Below are positions 46,379 to 55,500 of a DNA stretch of 64,000 nt, piece after piece (within the stretch, counting starts at the first letter, position 1; every line of letters begins with the position of its first letter). The position numbers and the translations under genes were made by a program. This DNA comes from Brachyspira murdochii DSM 12563. Lineage in GTDB: Bacteria; Spirochaetota; Brachyspiria; Brachyspirales; Brachyspiraceae. The stretch lies in contig NC_014150.1 in NCBI RefSeq assembly GCF_000092845.1, positions 1,979,510 to 2,043,509 of the forward strand, written 5' to 3'. Under the pieces are notes generated by a model that was not told where the DNA came from, made no database searches, and was given only the letters and a program-made list of their open reading frames with translations.

Positions 46379-46783
46379 ATGAAAAGAACTGTATATACTG
46401 TATTAATATTGCTTATAATATCATCATATATTTTTGCAGCATCAGTTGCTATGAGTGAAGTTCCTAGAGCTGCTATAACATTTGCTGATACTTATTTTGC
46501 TGATTATTACTTATTTAGAGCTACTGAAACCGGAGGAAGCTATACACTTATATTTAAAGGCGGCTTAAAAATATATGTTAATGGAAGCGGAGAATGGAAA
46601 ACTATAAGCGGGGGAGGCGATGAAATATCTATAGAATATGTTGAAGATAAAGTTAAAAATACAGTAAAAAAGCAATTCCCTAATGAAAAAGTTATACAAA
46701 TTCAAAAAAGAAGCAAAGACTATAAGATTCAATTTAAAAATAGAAAAAAAATCACTATAGATTTTGAGGGAAATATTAAATAA
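46379..46783 (+). CDS. Secreted PepSY-like protein
   Basis: The 134-residue product has a signal peptide (KRTVYTVLILLIISSYIFAA) and two PepSY-like units: VPRAAITFADTYFADYYLFR with GLKIYVNGSGEWKTI, and VEDKVKNTVKKQFPNEKVIQ with KKITIDFEGNIK. I place the start at the ATG at 46379, with AAGGGGG about 9 nt upstream and the signal peptide beginning there. An upstream in-frame ATG at 46331 would bury the signal. It is the fourth member of this family in the window. Confidence 0.82.
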   Translation: MKRTVYTVLILLIISSYIFAASVAMSEVPRAAITFADTYFADYYLFRATETGGSYTLIFKGGLKIYVNGSGEWKTISGGGDEISIEYVEDKVKNTVKKQFPNEKVIQIQKRSKDYKIQFKNRKKITIDFEGNIK

Positions 46784-46923
46784 ATTGATTATATATAGTA
46801 TAAAAAGTTTTATAAATCTGCAAAAGTATAATGATAGCTTACAATTAAATGACTTTTATAATGTATAAAAAAAATATTATTAAGTCCGATAATATATTCA
46901 ATTATAAGTATCGGATTTTTAAA

Positions 46924-47349
46924 ATGAATAAAGTTTATATTATATCAATAATAACCTTATTATTTGTTCTTTCCTGCAATACAAAAAAAGAGAGCAGACA
47001 GTATAGATTAAATATTAAAGAAGATGCAAATAATATAATAGATATTAAAAGCAGAGAATTTAATGCTATTGATTTAATAAAATCCAGCTCATTTACATCA
47101 TATCCTAACATAAAAATAGAAGAACTTATATCTCCGTTTAATACTGTAGAATGGCATGACTTCATAGCTGAAGATGATTATATGCGTTATATAGATATTA
47201 TAGGAAGATACAATACAAACGAGTATATAATACAATTTCAAATAATAGATCCTTACAGATGGGACTTATATGCATTTGAAATAAACAGTACTCCATACCA
47301 AATAGATTTAGTAGCAAGCAAATTATACGAATTATACACAAATAAATAA
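46924..47349 (+). CDS. Small putative lipoprotein
   Basis: Starting at the ATG at 46924 the 141-residue product begins MNKVYIISIITLLFVLSC, a clear lipoprotein signal with Cys at residue 18. A longer frame from 46849 would place 25 charged residues before it and is unlikely. The mature part is hydrophilic (NIIDIKSREFNAIDLIKSS, IEELISPFNTVEWHDFIA) with no domain I recognise. A bidirectional terminator at 47376-47409 follows, shared with the convergent lipoprotein gene. Confidence 0.7.
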   Translation: MNKVYIISIITLLFVLSCNTKKESRQYRLNIKEDANNIIDIKSREFNAIDLIKSSSFTSYPNIKIEELISPFNTVEWHDFIAEDDYMRYIDIIGRYNTNEYIIQFQIIDPYRWDLYAFEINSTPYQIDLVASKLYELYTNK

Positions 47350-47371
47350 TTTTATTATTATAAATAATATA

Positions 47372-47412
47372 AAAAAACACTGCTTTTTATAAAAAATAAA
47401 AGCAGTGTTGAA
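47372..47412. terminator. Bidirectional terminator between convergent lipoprotein genes
   Basis: AACACTGCTTTT (47376-47387) and AAAAGCAGTGTT (47398-47409) form a perfect 12-bp stem. A/T tracts flank both sides, so it can serve genes on both strands. Confidence 0.85.
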
Positions 47413-47435
47413 ATTTCAAATATTATTCTTAAAAA

Positions 47436-47960
47436 TTAATTAAATGCTAAAGATATGCTTCCTCTTTTTATATCTATAGGACCTGCTATGCCTCTTGATA
47501 ATTTTATCTGTATAGCCTGACTTCTGTCTATATCATCACCTGTGGTCCAAGCATTTTTTTGCGGCTCAAATATTCCTACTGTGGTGCCTGTTCCTGTTCT
47601 TTTTCCTAAAAATACTTTAACGTCATAATATGTTACAATTATACCTTTAGTACCGTTTACAGTTTCTTCTGTTACTTTTAAAGGTGCCGATATAGATGAA
47701 CTTTTTATTTCCTGTTCTGTCATGTTTTCAACATCTTTTCCGCCCAAAACATAATAAACTTTATCATTAAGCTCTACGGCCTGTATTTCTTTGTCCGCCC
47801 CGTAAACTGTAACTTTCATTTTTGGAGTTTCTTCTCTAGTAACTGTTTCTTCTTTTTTATCTTCCTTTACTGTATTATTATTATCATTTTTTGGCTTAAT
47901 AGTTTCGCACCCAATCATTATAATCATCAAACCAATAGCAATAAAAACTCTCTTAAACAT
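47436..47960 (-). CDS. Putative lipoprotein of unknown function
   Basis: The 174-residue product has a lipoprotein signal (FKRVFIAIGLMIIMIGC, Cys about residue 18). A charged Asn/Lys/Glu/Thr linker follows (about 20-48), then a globular part with beta segments (MKVTVYGADKEIQAVELND, GIIVTYYDVKVFLG, IKRGSISLAF). No known family is recognised. The ATG is preceded by a GAGG-type site. It may act in the envelope. Confidence 0.72.
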   Translation of the reverse strand: MFKRVFIAIGLMIIMIGCETIKPKNDNNNTVKEDKKEETVTREETPKMKVTVYGADKEIQAVELNDKVYYVLGGKDVENMTEQEIKSSSISAPLKVTEETVNGTKGIIVTYYDVKVFLGKRTGTGTTVGIFEPQKNAWTTGDDIDRSQAIQIKLSRGIAGPIDIKRGSISLAFN

Positions 47961-48140
47961 GATGCCTCCGCTTACCGCTTTATATAAAATTATGAACTAT
48001 TCTAATATCGGAAATTATTTTAGTAAAATTAAAATAATTTTTACATTTTATACTTGAATAATGTCATAATAAATCTATACTTAATATGTATAAACAAATA
48101 TTATTCAAAATCATAAAATATTTTTTGTAAAGGATTCAAA

Positions 48141-49127
48141 ATGCAAATTTCTGAAAGCAGATATGATAGTATGATATACAGCAGATGCGGAAAAAGCGGA
48201 TTAAAACTTCCTATAATATCATTAGGACTTTGGCATAATTTTGGTGCTGAATGCGGATACAGCAATATGAAAGAAATGATTAAAACAGCATTTGATAATG
48301 GTATTACTCATTTTGATTTGGCAAATAATTACGGACCTCCTTACGGTTCTGCTGAAATTAGTATGGGTAAAATATTAAATGACGGATTATCTAAATATAG
48401 AGATGAACTTATTATAAGCACAAAAGCAGGATATGACATGTGGGAAGGACCATACGGAAACTGGGGAAGTAAAAAATATCTCATAGCAAGTATTAATCAA
48501 AGTTTAAAAAGACTCAATTTAGAATATGTTGATATATTTTATCATCATAGAATGGACCCTGAAACTCCTTTAGAGGAAACTATAGAGGCATTAACAAGAA
48601 TAGTAAAAAGCGGAAAAGCATTGTATGCAGGGCTTTCCAATTATGACGGAGCTAATTTAGAAAAGGCTTCAAAATTATTTTATTTAGCAAATGTACCTTT
48701 TATTATTAATCAAAACAGATACTCTATATTTGACAGAACAATAGAAAATAACGGTCTCAAATTAAAATCCAAAAAATTAGGAAAAGGTATAATAGCATAC
48801 AGTCCATTGGCACAAGGTTTATTGACAGATAAATATTTAAACGGCATACCTGATGACAGCAGAATAGCTGCAGACGGAAGGTATTTAAAACGCGATGCCA
48901 TAACAAGAAAAAAATTAGAGCAAATAAAAGATCTTAATGATTTGGCATTAAAAAGAGGGGAATCATTAGCACAAATGGCTTTAAGATGGGTTTTGAAAGA
49001 TGAAGAAATCACAAGTGTGTTAATAGGAGCATCAAAACCTAGTCAAATTATAGAAAATTTAAAAATAATTAATAAAATGAATTTAACTGATGAAGAGATA
49101 AGAATTATTGATGACATTACTCTTTAG
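48141..49127 (+). CDS. Aldo/keto reductase, YghZ-like (glyceraldehyde 3-phosphate reductase type)
   Basis: NADPH-dependent reductase with a TIM barrel. The 328-residue product has YSRCGKSGLKLP (about 13-24), LGLWHNFGAE (about 28-37), DLANNYGPPYGSAE (about 56-69, catalytic Asp and Tyr), DIFYHHRMDPETP (about 133-145, catalytic His) and QNRYSIFDR (about 191-199). These match E. coli YghZ/Gpr and the beta-subunit-like AKR14 group. AAAGGA lies upstream of the ATG. It is probably involved in detoxifying methylglyoxal or other aldehydes; the substrate is inferred from the subfamily. Confidence 0.9.
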   Translation: MQISESRYDSMIYSRCGKSGLKLPIISLGLWHNFGAECGYSNMKEMIKTAFDNGITHFDLANNYGPPYGSAEISMGKILNDGLSKYRDELIISTKAGYDMWEGPYGNWGSKKYLIASINQSLKRLNLEYVDIFYHHRMDPETPLEETIEALTRIVKSGKALYAGLSNYDGANLEKASKLFYLANVPFIINQNRYSIFDRTIENNGLKLKSKKLGKGIIAYSPLAQGLLTDKYLNGIPDDSRIAADGRYLKRDAITRKKLEQIKDLNDLALKRGESLAQMALRWVLKDEEITSVLIGASKPSQIIENLKIINKMNLTDEEIRIIDDITL

Positions 49128-49376
49128 TGTTTTTTGATAACTTTATTATTTGTATAATTATATTTTAGCCGCTGCAATAAAATTATAACAGCTGGATATT
49201 TTAAACATTTTAATTATAAACTGCTATTATTTTTTATTGGAGCATGAAGTATTATAATATTATAATTATGAAATTTGAGAATGTATATTAGTTTATATAA
49301 TAAATTTTTTATTTGATTTTTTTATTTTTTTGTATAATCTATAATATTAAGCAAAATAAAATAATAGGAGTTCTTT

Positions 49377-50303
49377 ATGATTTACACTGTAACATTAAAT
49401 CCTGCTGTGGATTACTATATGGATATGAATAAATTGGAAGAAGGTGAACTAAACAAAGTAAATAATTCATATACTTTGGCGGGAGGAAAAGGGATAAATG
49501 TTTCTAAAGTATTAAAAAATTTTGGTATTGAATCTATGGCTTTAGGATTTTGCGGAGGATTTACTGGAGAGTATATAAGAGCGGATTTAAATAAGTATGG
49601 AATTAAAGATAATTTTATTTTACTTGAAGAAGATACTAGGATAAATGTAAAAATAAAAACTGAAAAAAAAGAAACAGAAATAATGGGGAAATCTCCTAAA
49701 ATACTTGAGAAAAATATAGAAGCATTACTCTCTATTATTGATAATATAGCAGATAATGATATATTAGTGCTTTCTGGAAGTGTGCCTAGCTCTGTAAAAG
49801 AAGATATTTATAAAGATATTATAAACAAAACAAAATCAAAAAATAATGTAAGAGTAATAGTAGATTCAAGAGAGAATGCTTTTAAAATAGCAGTGAAAGA
49901 AAAAGTTTTTCTTACTAAGCCTAATAAAAAAGAATTGTCAGAGTATTTTGGAAAGGATATACGTTCTGTATATGATATAATTGTTTATGCTCAGCAATTA
50001 GTAAAAGACGGAAGCGAAAATGTTATAGTATCATTAGGGAAGGAAGGCTCTATTATAGTTAATAAAGATGAGGCATATATAGGAAATGCTCCAGATGGAG
50101 AGCTTGTAAGTTCTGTGGGTGCTGGTGATGCTATGGTGGCAGGTATTGTATATGGAATAAGCCAAAATTTAAGTATAATTGATGCTTACAAGTATGCTAT
50201 AGCTTCAGGAACTGCTACTGCTTTTAGTGAAGGGCTTGCAACATTTGAAAGTATGAATAATTTGCTTGATAAAGTAGAAGTAAAAAAGATTAATTTGCAG
50301 TAA
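49377..50303 (+). CDS. fruK: 1-phosphofructokinase (PfkB family)
   Basis: Phosphorylates fructose 1-phosphate (or tagatose 6-phosphate). The 308-residue product starts MIYTVTLNPAVDYYMD, has the substrate-binding AGGKGINVSKVL (about 35-46), VLSGSVPSS (about 129-137) and the C-terminal PfkB motif VGAGDAMVAGI (about 244-254) with the catalytic Asp. AGGAG lies 7 nt upstream. No fructose PTS gene is adjacent. The preceding 249 bp contain only A/T-rich promoter-like sequence (TATAAT at 49333). Confidence 0.9.
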   Translation: MIYTVTLNPAVDYYMDMNKLEEGELNKVNNSYTLAGGKGINVSKVLKNFGIESMALGFCGGFTGEYIRADLNKYGIKDNFILLEEDTRINVKIKTEKKETEIMGKSPKILEKNIEALLSIIDNIADNDILVLSGSVPSSVKEDIYKDIINKTKSKNNVRVIVDSRENAFKIAVKEKVFLTKPNKKELSEYFGKDIRSVYDIIVYAQQLVKDGSENVIVSLGKEGSIIVNKDEAYIGNAPDGELVSSVGAGDAMVAGIVYGISQNLSIIDAYKYAIASGTATAFSEGLATFESMNNLLDKVEVKKINLQ

Positions 50304-50322
50304 AATTATAAGTTTATTTTAT

Positions 50323-50360
50323 AGAGCAGAAAGCTAAATATAAGTTTTCTGCTCTTTTTA
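50323..50360 (+). terminator. Terminator after fruK
   Basis: AGAGCAGAAA (50323-50332) pairs with TTTCTGCTCT (50346-50355), followed by TTTTA. Confidence 0.85.
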
Positions 50361-50498
50361 TTTTAATATGTAAACTATTTTCTGTGTTATGTAAACTAAA
50401 AGTGTAAAAAAAAATTATATTATATGTATTTCTTATTGATTTAATGATAAAACAATCATAATATATATTAAGATTGTAAAGGCGGAGTAATAAATAAT

Positions 50499-51200
50499 AT
50501 GATAAAAAAAATTATAATAGCTGTGGTAATTGTTATTAACTCTTTTGTACTTTATGGAGAGTATTATAGTATAAATGAGTGGTATTTAGTTGAAAAGACA
50601 GACCCAATAACAGATGATAAAGAGATATCTATTTTTATTAAAAAACAGGAAGAAAACAGCTTAAATTTCAATACCTTGATGATAAAAATTGATAAAAACT
50701 CTATTAATATAAACCTATATACGCCTTCTATTGTATTTAAAAAAAGATTTAATAATGAAGATAAAATAACTATTGTATATCGTTTGGATAAAAATGAGCC
50801 TAGAACAAATATATTAAATAAATACGGAGAAACAGAATTTTATTCCTTATCCTATGATAAGGAAGCATCTTCTGAGAAGAGTATCATATTATTAAAAGAG
50901 CTTTTATCACATAATGTTTTGGCTGTAAGGGCTTTTGAAAATATTGATAATGTAAGGCACACATATACTTATGTTTATGATTTAAATAGATTAAAAGAAC
51001 TTATTCTTACTGCCAATTTTGATGATACTATATTAGAAAATTATAAATCAGAAATAGAATCAATTATAGTAAATCAGCAGAATAATTCAGATTCACAGAA
51101 ACAAACTGATGAAATTTACAATGAAGGTAAACAAACAGATAAAACTAATCATAAAGAAAATATTTATTTGATAGATGATATTAAATATGATGTAATATAA
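50499..51200 (+). CDS. Exported protein of unknown function
   Basis: The 233-residue product has a signal sequence (KKIIIAVVIVINSFVLYG) and a hydrophilic mature part with regular beta segments (EISIFIKKQEENSLNFN, KITIVYRLDKNEP). It ends in a Gln/Asn/Lys-rich tail (QQNNSDSQKQTDEI, about 192-205). I recognise no domain. GGCGGAG lies upstream of the ATG. The terminator at 51224-51255 ends it. Confidence 0.68.
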   Translation: MIKKIIIAVVIVINSFVLYGEYYSINEWYLVEKTDPITDDKEISIFIKKQEENSLNFNTLMIKIDKNSININLYTPSIVFKKRFNNEDKITIVYRLDKNEPRTNILNKYGETEFYSLSYDKEASSEKSIILLKELLSHNVLAVRAFENIDNVRHTYTYVYDLNRLKELILTANFDDTILENYKSEIESIIVNQQNNSDSQKQTDEIYNEGKQTDKTNHKENIYLIDDIKYDVI

Positions 51201-51221
51201 AATTTATTATTTTTATCAATA

Positions 51222-51258
51222 TAAAGCCCATTAAGATATAGTTCTTAATGGGCTTAAT
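51222..51258. terminator. Bidirectional terminator
   Basis: AAGCCCATTAAGA (51224-51236) and TCTTAATGGGCTT (51243-51255) form a perfect 13-bp stem with a 6-nt loop, between convergent genes. Confidence 0.88.
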
Positions 51259-51285
51259 TATTTGCTTTATTAAAAAATATAGTTG

Positions 51286-52644
51286 TTATCTTAAATTAAC
51301 AGCATTGCGGTATAAGAAATTTTTTCTGTCATTAGCATATTTAGCTTTAGAAGAAGTAGGGTATTCAGCTAAATACTGATTGTAAGTTTGATATGCTTTA
51401 TCAAAATCTCTTGTATTATTATCGCCTTTTTCATATACTTCAGCTAAAAGAAGTATAGCATCTCCGCGTTTTGAAAACTTATTATTTCCTTCTAAAGATT
51501 TCTCTAATATAGGAGCAGCATCAGATATTCTTCCTAATGTTTTTAAGCTGTCAGCAATCTCATAAGCTGCATTTCCATACATAGAAGTAGAAGAATATTT
51601 ATTCATAACATCATTAAAATAAGCAATAGCCTCATCATGTTTATTTTCTGATTTTTTTACAACCCCCATAGAATAAAGAGCTGCTGCTTTTTCATTATTA
51701 TTAGCATTTTCTAAAGAAGATGCCTGTTTATACATATCAAAAGCATTGTTATAGTCTTTATTTTGATTATAAATATCACCTATTCTAAAATAGCTGTAAA
51801 CAGAATATTTTGATTTAGGGTATTGGCTTATTACATTGCTGTAAGTGCTAACAGCATTATTATAATCTTTGATATTTTTTAAATCTTCTGCAGATTTGAA
51901 TAGAGCTATAGTTTCCGGATTAGATTCAACAGGTGCTTTAGCCTGAGTATTTTCTCTAATAACAGAAGGTTTTTTTATAACAGATGACTGCTGATTAGTA
52001 GAAGCAGTATTGTTTTGATTAGTAGTATTAGCTTCATTAGTCATAGTTGTATTAGTAGATACAGTATTGGTAGATATTGTATCATTTGTCATAGCTGTAT
52101 TAGTAGACATAGTATTAGCAGATACTTCGTTAGTCATAGCTGTGTTAGTAGATACAGTATTAGTAGATATTGTATCATTTGTCATAGTTTCGTTATCAGG
52201 TTCTAATATGGCATTAGTTTCCATAGCAGCTATTCCCTGACTATTAGTTACATTTATAGTATAGAAATATTTTCTTATTATATTTTCTTCATTATCTACT
52301 TGGAAGTCTAATTTTCCTATTCCAGCAGTTAAAGTTCTGAATGTTAAGAAAGCATTAGTTTTATCTCTTGTAAATCTTACAAAGTCCAAATTAGTAGAGT
52401 AGCTTGTTATACGTATATATCTGTCGAAATTTGTAGCATTTAGTTTTATAGAAAAGAGGGTATTTTCTGATAAATCTACAGTTTTTACTAGGTCTTTTTC
52501 TAAAGGTCCGCCTTTAACACGGGCAGAAACTGTTTCATTAGTTACTACTTTATCGTCCGGCTTAACAGTGATTGTTTCCTGAGCAAATACTGCTTGGAAA
52601 ATAGTAAACATAAGTAACATACTAGAGCATAAAAAAACACGCAT
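51286..52644 (-). CDS. Exported TPR protein with Thr/Asn-rich repeat (YbgF/BamD-like)
   Basis: The 452-residue product has a signal peptide (about 1-21, ending VFAQ). A beta-rich domain (about 25-135) follows, then a low-complexity Thr/Asn/Ser/Met region (about 150-220) built from units like MTNDTISTNTVSTNTA, and at least five TPR-like repeats (about 250-445; YFRIGDIYNQNKDYNNAFDM, YSMGVVKKSENKHDEAIAYF). The TPR part resembles CpoB/YbgF or BamD-type periplasmic scaffolds, often linked to Tol-Pal or outer-membrane assembly. AGGAG precedes the start. The gene for a one-helix membrane protein lies 23 bp upstream on the same strand. Confidence 0.78.
   Translation of the reverse strand: MRVFLCSSMLLMFTIFQAVFAQETITVKPDDKVVTNETVSARVKGGPLEKDLVKTVDLSENTLFSIKLNATNFDRYIRITSYSTNLDFVRFTRDKTNAFLTFRTLTAGIGKLDFQVDNEENIIRKYFYTINVTNSQGIAAMETNAILEPDNETMTNDTISTNTVSTNTAMTNEVSANTMSTNTAMTNDTISTNTVSTNTTMTNEANTTNQNNTASTNQQSSVIKKPSVIRENTQAKAPVESNPETIALFKSAEDLKNIKDYNNAVSTYSNVISQYPKSKYSVYSYFRIGDIYNQNKDYNNAFDMYKQASSLENANNNEKAAALYSMGVVKKSENKHDEAIAYFNDVMNKYSSTSMYGNAAYEIADSLKTLGRISDAAPILEKSLEGNNKFSKRGDAILLLAEVYEKGDNNTRDFDKAYQTYNQYLAEYPTSSKAKYANDRKNFLYRNAVNLR
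52046..52186 (-). repeat. In-frame tandem repeat of 48/45/48 bp
   Basis: Three tandem copies (52046-52093, 52094-52138, 52139-52186) encode the Thr/Asn-rich linker of the TPR protein. Copies 1 and 3 are nearly identical; copy 2 is one codon shorter and more diverged. All lengths are multiples of three, so copy-number changes would alter linker length without breaking the frame. Confidence 0.85.
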
Positions 52645-52667
52645 AAGTCATCTCCTAAAAGTTAGTA

Positions 52668-52952
52668 TTATTTTTTTCGGCTTTCTGTGTAATTCCTTGA
52701 GTATTTAAGCTCATCGAAATCCAAGTTGTTTTTTGTAGAAAGCATTTCCCCTTTTAAAATTTTTTCTTCGTCTTCTTTAATAATATTAATAGCTTTTGAG
52801 TTTTCTTCTTCCGGAGTTAATGGTATAACTTTCGGCTTTGAACAGGAGCCTATTAATATTCCTAATAGGATAGTTAATAAAACCCAGACAAAAATAATGG
52901 CGAAGAATAAAATTTTCTTTGTTTTATAAAAATCTTTTACCTTTTCGAGCAT
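52668..52952 (-). CDS. Single-pass membrane protein of unknown function
   Basis: The 94-residue product has a basic N-terminus (EKVKDFYKTKK), one strong transmembrane helix (about 13-35, IFVWVLLTILLGILIG) ending near SCSKP, then a hydrophilic acidic C-terminal part (EEENSKAINIIKEDEEKI). The topology is probably N-in, C-out. It lies 23 bp upstream of the TPR gene on the same strand and is probably in the same operon, possibly anchoring a complex. No homologue is recognised. Confidence 0.65.
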   Translation of the reverse strand: MLEKVKDFYKTKKILFFAIIFVWVLLTILLGILIGSCSKPKVIPLTPEEENSKAINIIKEDEEKILKGEMLSTKNNLDFDELKYSRNYTESRKK

Positions 52953-53435
52953 AAGATTAATACCTCTATAAAATTATAAAATATAGCTGAAAATTTGCAA
53001 TAAATTTCATCAAATTTCAGCTTGTAAAATATAATTTATTAAAATTTCTTAAAAAATACTATAAAATTTCGTATGGTTTTTATTAATTTTTAGTAAAAAA
53101 AAACATTTACAAGCATTTTACTGAAATTTTAAGTTTTTCATATTTTTCATTCAATTAAGCCTCACATGTTATACTTAAATTTACTTCTTTTGGAATTTGT
53201 AAAAGTTTCAGTTTAGGGAGAGTGTAAAGTAATACTAAATCGCACTAATTATATTTTATATTCAGTATAAAATACAGACTTTTTCTTAACTATGATATTA
53301 AAAACAAAATATGAATTTATTTTTGACAAGTTTGTATTTGTTTATGTATACTGTTTTTCTATTTATGTAACCGATTAATTAAAATTTTTCTTACTTTTCT
53401 TGCATATTTATTAAAAATTTAATATTATATTTGCT
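52953..53435. other. Divergent intergenic region with a plus-strand promoter
   Basis: 483 bp without an open frame I can support. TTGACA (53323-53328) and TATACT (53347-53352), spacer 18 bp, form a promoter for the HEAT-repeat gene, with a start near 53359. The GGGAGAG at about 53216 leads to no ORF. Confidence 0.5.
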
Positions 53436-54158
53436 ATGAAGCATGATTTAAAATCTGATTTGGACAAACTTAAAAACAGAGGTCTTCCATTAGAAGAAGA
53501 TATTATTTCTCTTAGAGATAAATCATTAAAAGAACTTATATATTGTTTAAACGATAATGATGCTTCAGTAAGAACATCAGCAGCTATTAATTTAAAATAT
53601 TATGCCGATAAGGCGGCAGATTATTTATTATTTCGCTTGTTTGAAGAAGATAGTCTATATACTAAGATAGCTATATGTGAGACTCTTGAAGCGGGGAATA
53701 TTGATACAGCTAGAAAGATGGCTGAATATCTAGGAAAAATTGGCAATAATCAGTATAAAAAATTGCCGAAAAAAGTATCATCAAAAAAATCATATCCTCT
53801 GCCTAGAGATATAATAGCTAGAATTTTAGCAAAGATGAATGCTTATATTGTACCTGCATTAATAGAGGTTTTACAAAGCGATGATTTACTAAAGATTTAT
53901 GAGGCAATAGATTCTTTTGGATATATGTGTTTTTATAATGAAACTTTACAAAATGAAAAAAATATTGAGTATATAATTAATCTAATAAACAAATATAAAG
54001 ATGATAAACTTCTTATATGGAAGTGCTTAACTTGTTTATCAGCATTTAATTTAGAAAAAAGCAGAGATATATTAAATAGTTTTATCAGTAAATATGGTTA
54101 TGAAGATATTTTATTTTGGGAAGCTATGAGGTCTTTGAATATTTTAAATAGAAAATAA
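53436..54158 (+). CDS. HEAT-repeat protein
   Basis: The 240-residue soluble product is all-helical by pattern, with HEAT-type units such as DKSLKELIYCLNDNDASVRTSAAINLKYYA (about 28-57, read in parts) and VPALIEVLQSDDLLKIYEAIDSFGYM. HEAT repeats bind proteins or nucleic acids; the partner is unknown. There is no clear ribosome binding site before the ATG. It precedes the ATPase/ExK pair by 64 bp on the same strand, so it may belong to the same transcript, but a link is not established. Confidence 0.7.
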   Translation: MKHDLKSDLDKLKNRGLPLEEDIISLRDKSLKELIYCLNDNDASVRTSAAINLKYYADKAADYLLFRLFEEDSLYTKIAICETLEAGNIDTARKMAEYLGKIGNNQYKKLPKKVSSKKSYPLPRDIIARILAKMNAYIVPALIEVLQSDDLLKIYEAIDSFGYMCFYNETLQNEKNIEYIINLINKYKDDKLLIWKCLTCLSAFNLEKSRDILNSFISKYGYEDILFWEAMRSLNILNRK

Positions 54159-54222
54159 ATATTTAAAAAAATCTATTAAATGATATAATAAAAAAACTTT
54201 TACTATTTTTTAGGGTATATAA

Positions 54223-55473
54223 ATGAAATTAACTATAAAAAATTTTGCCAGAATAAAAGAAGCAGAAATAAATATAGACGGTATTACTATAATAGCAGGC
54301 GAAAATAATACAGGCAAAACCACAGTAGGAAAAGTTTTATTTTCTTGTTTTAATTCATTTAATAATCTTGAAAAAGAAATATATTTAGATAGAGAATTTT
54401 CTGTACAAAAAGAATTGTGTAATTTACATGATCTATTGGTGGAATATAAAATTAATAATTATGAAGAATATGGATCATTAGAATATAAATTAGATGATAT
54501 GTCAGATAATTTATATTCTATCTACATTAAGTCTAAAAAAAATATATATGATATTCTAATAGATAATTTAAAAGGATATATAGATTTAAAAGATAAAAAT
54601 ATAATTGATTATATAAAAAAATCATCTAAAAAAATAGAGGAATATATTAATATATCAGATGAAAAAATAGCTTATGAAAAAATAGAAAAATATTTCAATG
54701 AAATGTTTAATAATCAAATAAATAGCAGAATAGAAAGAAATACTATAGCAGAAATTAATATATTAGATTTATGTTTTAAATTCAAAGATGATGAATTTAT
54801 AGAAACAAATTTAAATTATCATTATGACAGAAATATATATTTTATAGATAATCCTTTTATTTTTGACAGAAATGATTATTTCTATTCTTTGTCTATATCA
54901 GAATCACATTTAATCAATAATATACTGCATTCAGAAAGGCAAAATACATTAGATAAAATTTTAGCAGAAGAAAAATTAAAGAATATATATGATAAATTAT
55001 CATATGCAGTAAATGGTAAAATTGTAGAAAAAGATAAAGACTTTTATTTGGAAGAAGATTTTTTTTATGAGCCTATATCCGTACATAATTTATCAGCTGG
55101 ACTAAAATCTTTTGCTATTATAAAAATGCTTTTAGAAAGAAATGCATTAAAAGAAGATGATATACTAATATTAGATGAACCCGAAATACATCTTCACCCA
55201 AAATGGCAGCTTTTATATGCTGAAATAATAGTGCTTTTACAAAAAGAGTTTAACATATATATTTTAATAACAACTCATAGCCCTTATTTTTTAGAAGCTA
55301 TAGAAATGTATTCTAAATCACATGGCATAGAGGAAAAAACTAATTATTATTTGGCAGATATAGAAAATAAGCATTCCGTTTTTAAATTGGTAAATGACAG
55401 TATAGAAGATATATATAATATAATGGCTCAGCCTATAGAGAAGCTGGAAGATTTGCAAAATAGTTTTAAATAA
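54223..55473 (+). CDS. OLD-type AAA ATPase of a putative two-gene defence module
   Basis: The 416-residue product starts MKLTIKNFARIKEAEI. Walker A is GENNTGKT (residues 26-33), a signature-like motif VHNLSAGLKSF lies at about 287-297, Walker B is LILDEPEIHLHP (about 312-323), and the His switch is TTHSPYFLEA (about 349-358). The middle insert (about 60-260) is helical and Lys/Glu-rich. No nuclease domain is fused. The next gene, 27 bp downstream, encodes a small protein with an ExK motif. ATPase plus nuclease pairs of this kind occur in several phage-defence systems, and this one matches none that I can name. Confidence 0.8.
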   Translation: MKLTIKNFARIKEAEINIDGITIIAGENNTGKTTVGKVLFSCFNSFNNLEKEIYLDREFSVQKELCNLHDLLVEYKINNYEEYGSLEYKLDDMSDNLYSIYIKSKKNIYDILIDNLKGYIDLKDKNIIDYIKKSSKKIEEYINISDEKIAYEKIEKYFNEMFNNQINSRIERNTIAEINILDLCFKFKDDEFIETNLNYHYDRNIYFIDNPFIFDRNDYFYSLSISESHLINNILHSERQNTLDKILAEEKLKNIYDKLSYAVNGKIVEKDKDFYLEEDFFYEPISVHNLSAGLKSFAIIKMLLERNALKEDDILILDEPEIHLHPKWQLLYAEIIVLLQKEFNIYILITTHSPYFLEAIEMYSKSHGIEEKTNYYLADIENKHSVFKLVNDSIEDIYNIMAQPIEKLEDLQNSFK

Positions 55474-55500
55474 TAATTTTTTATAAAGTAATTTTTTATT

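Noticed and set aside
52046..52186. Regular repeats that could be read as a CRISPR array
   Set aside because: The copies are contiguous with no spacers and lie in frame inside a coding sequence.
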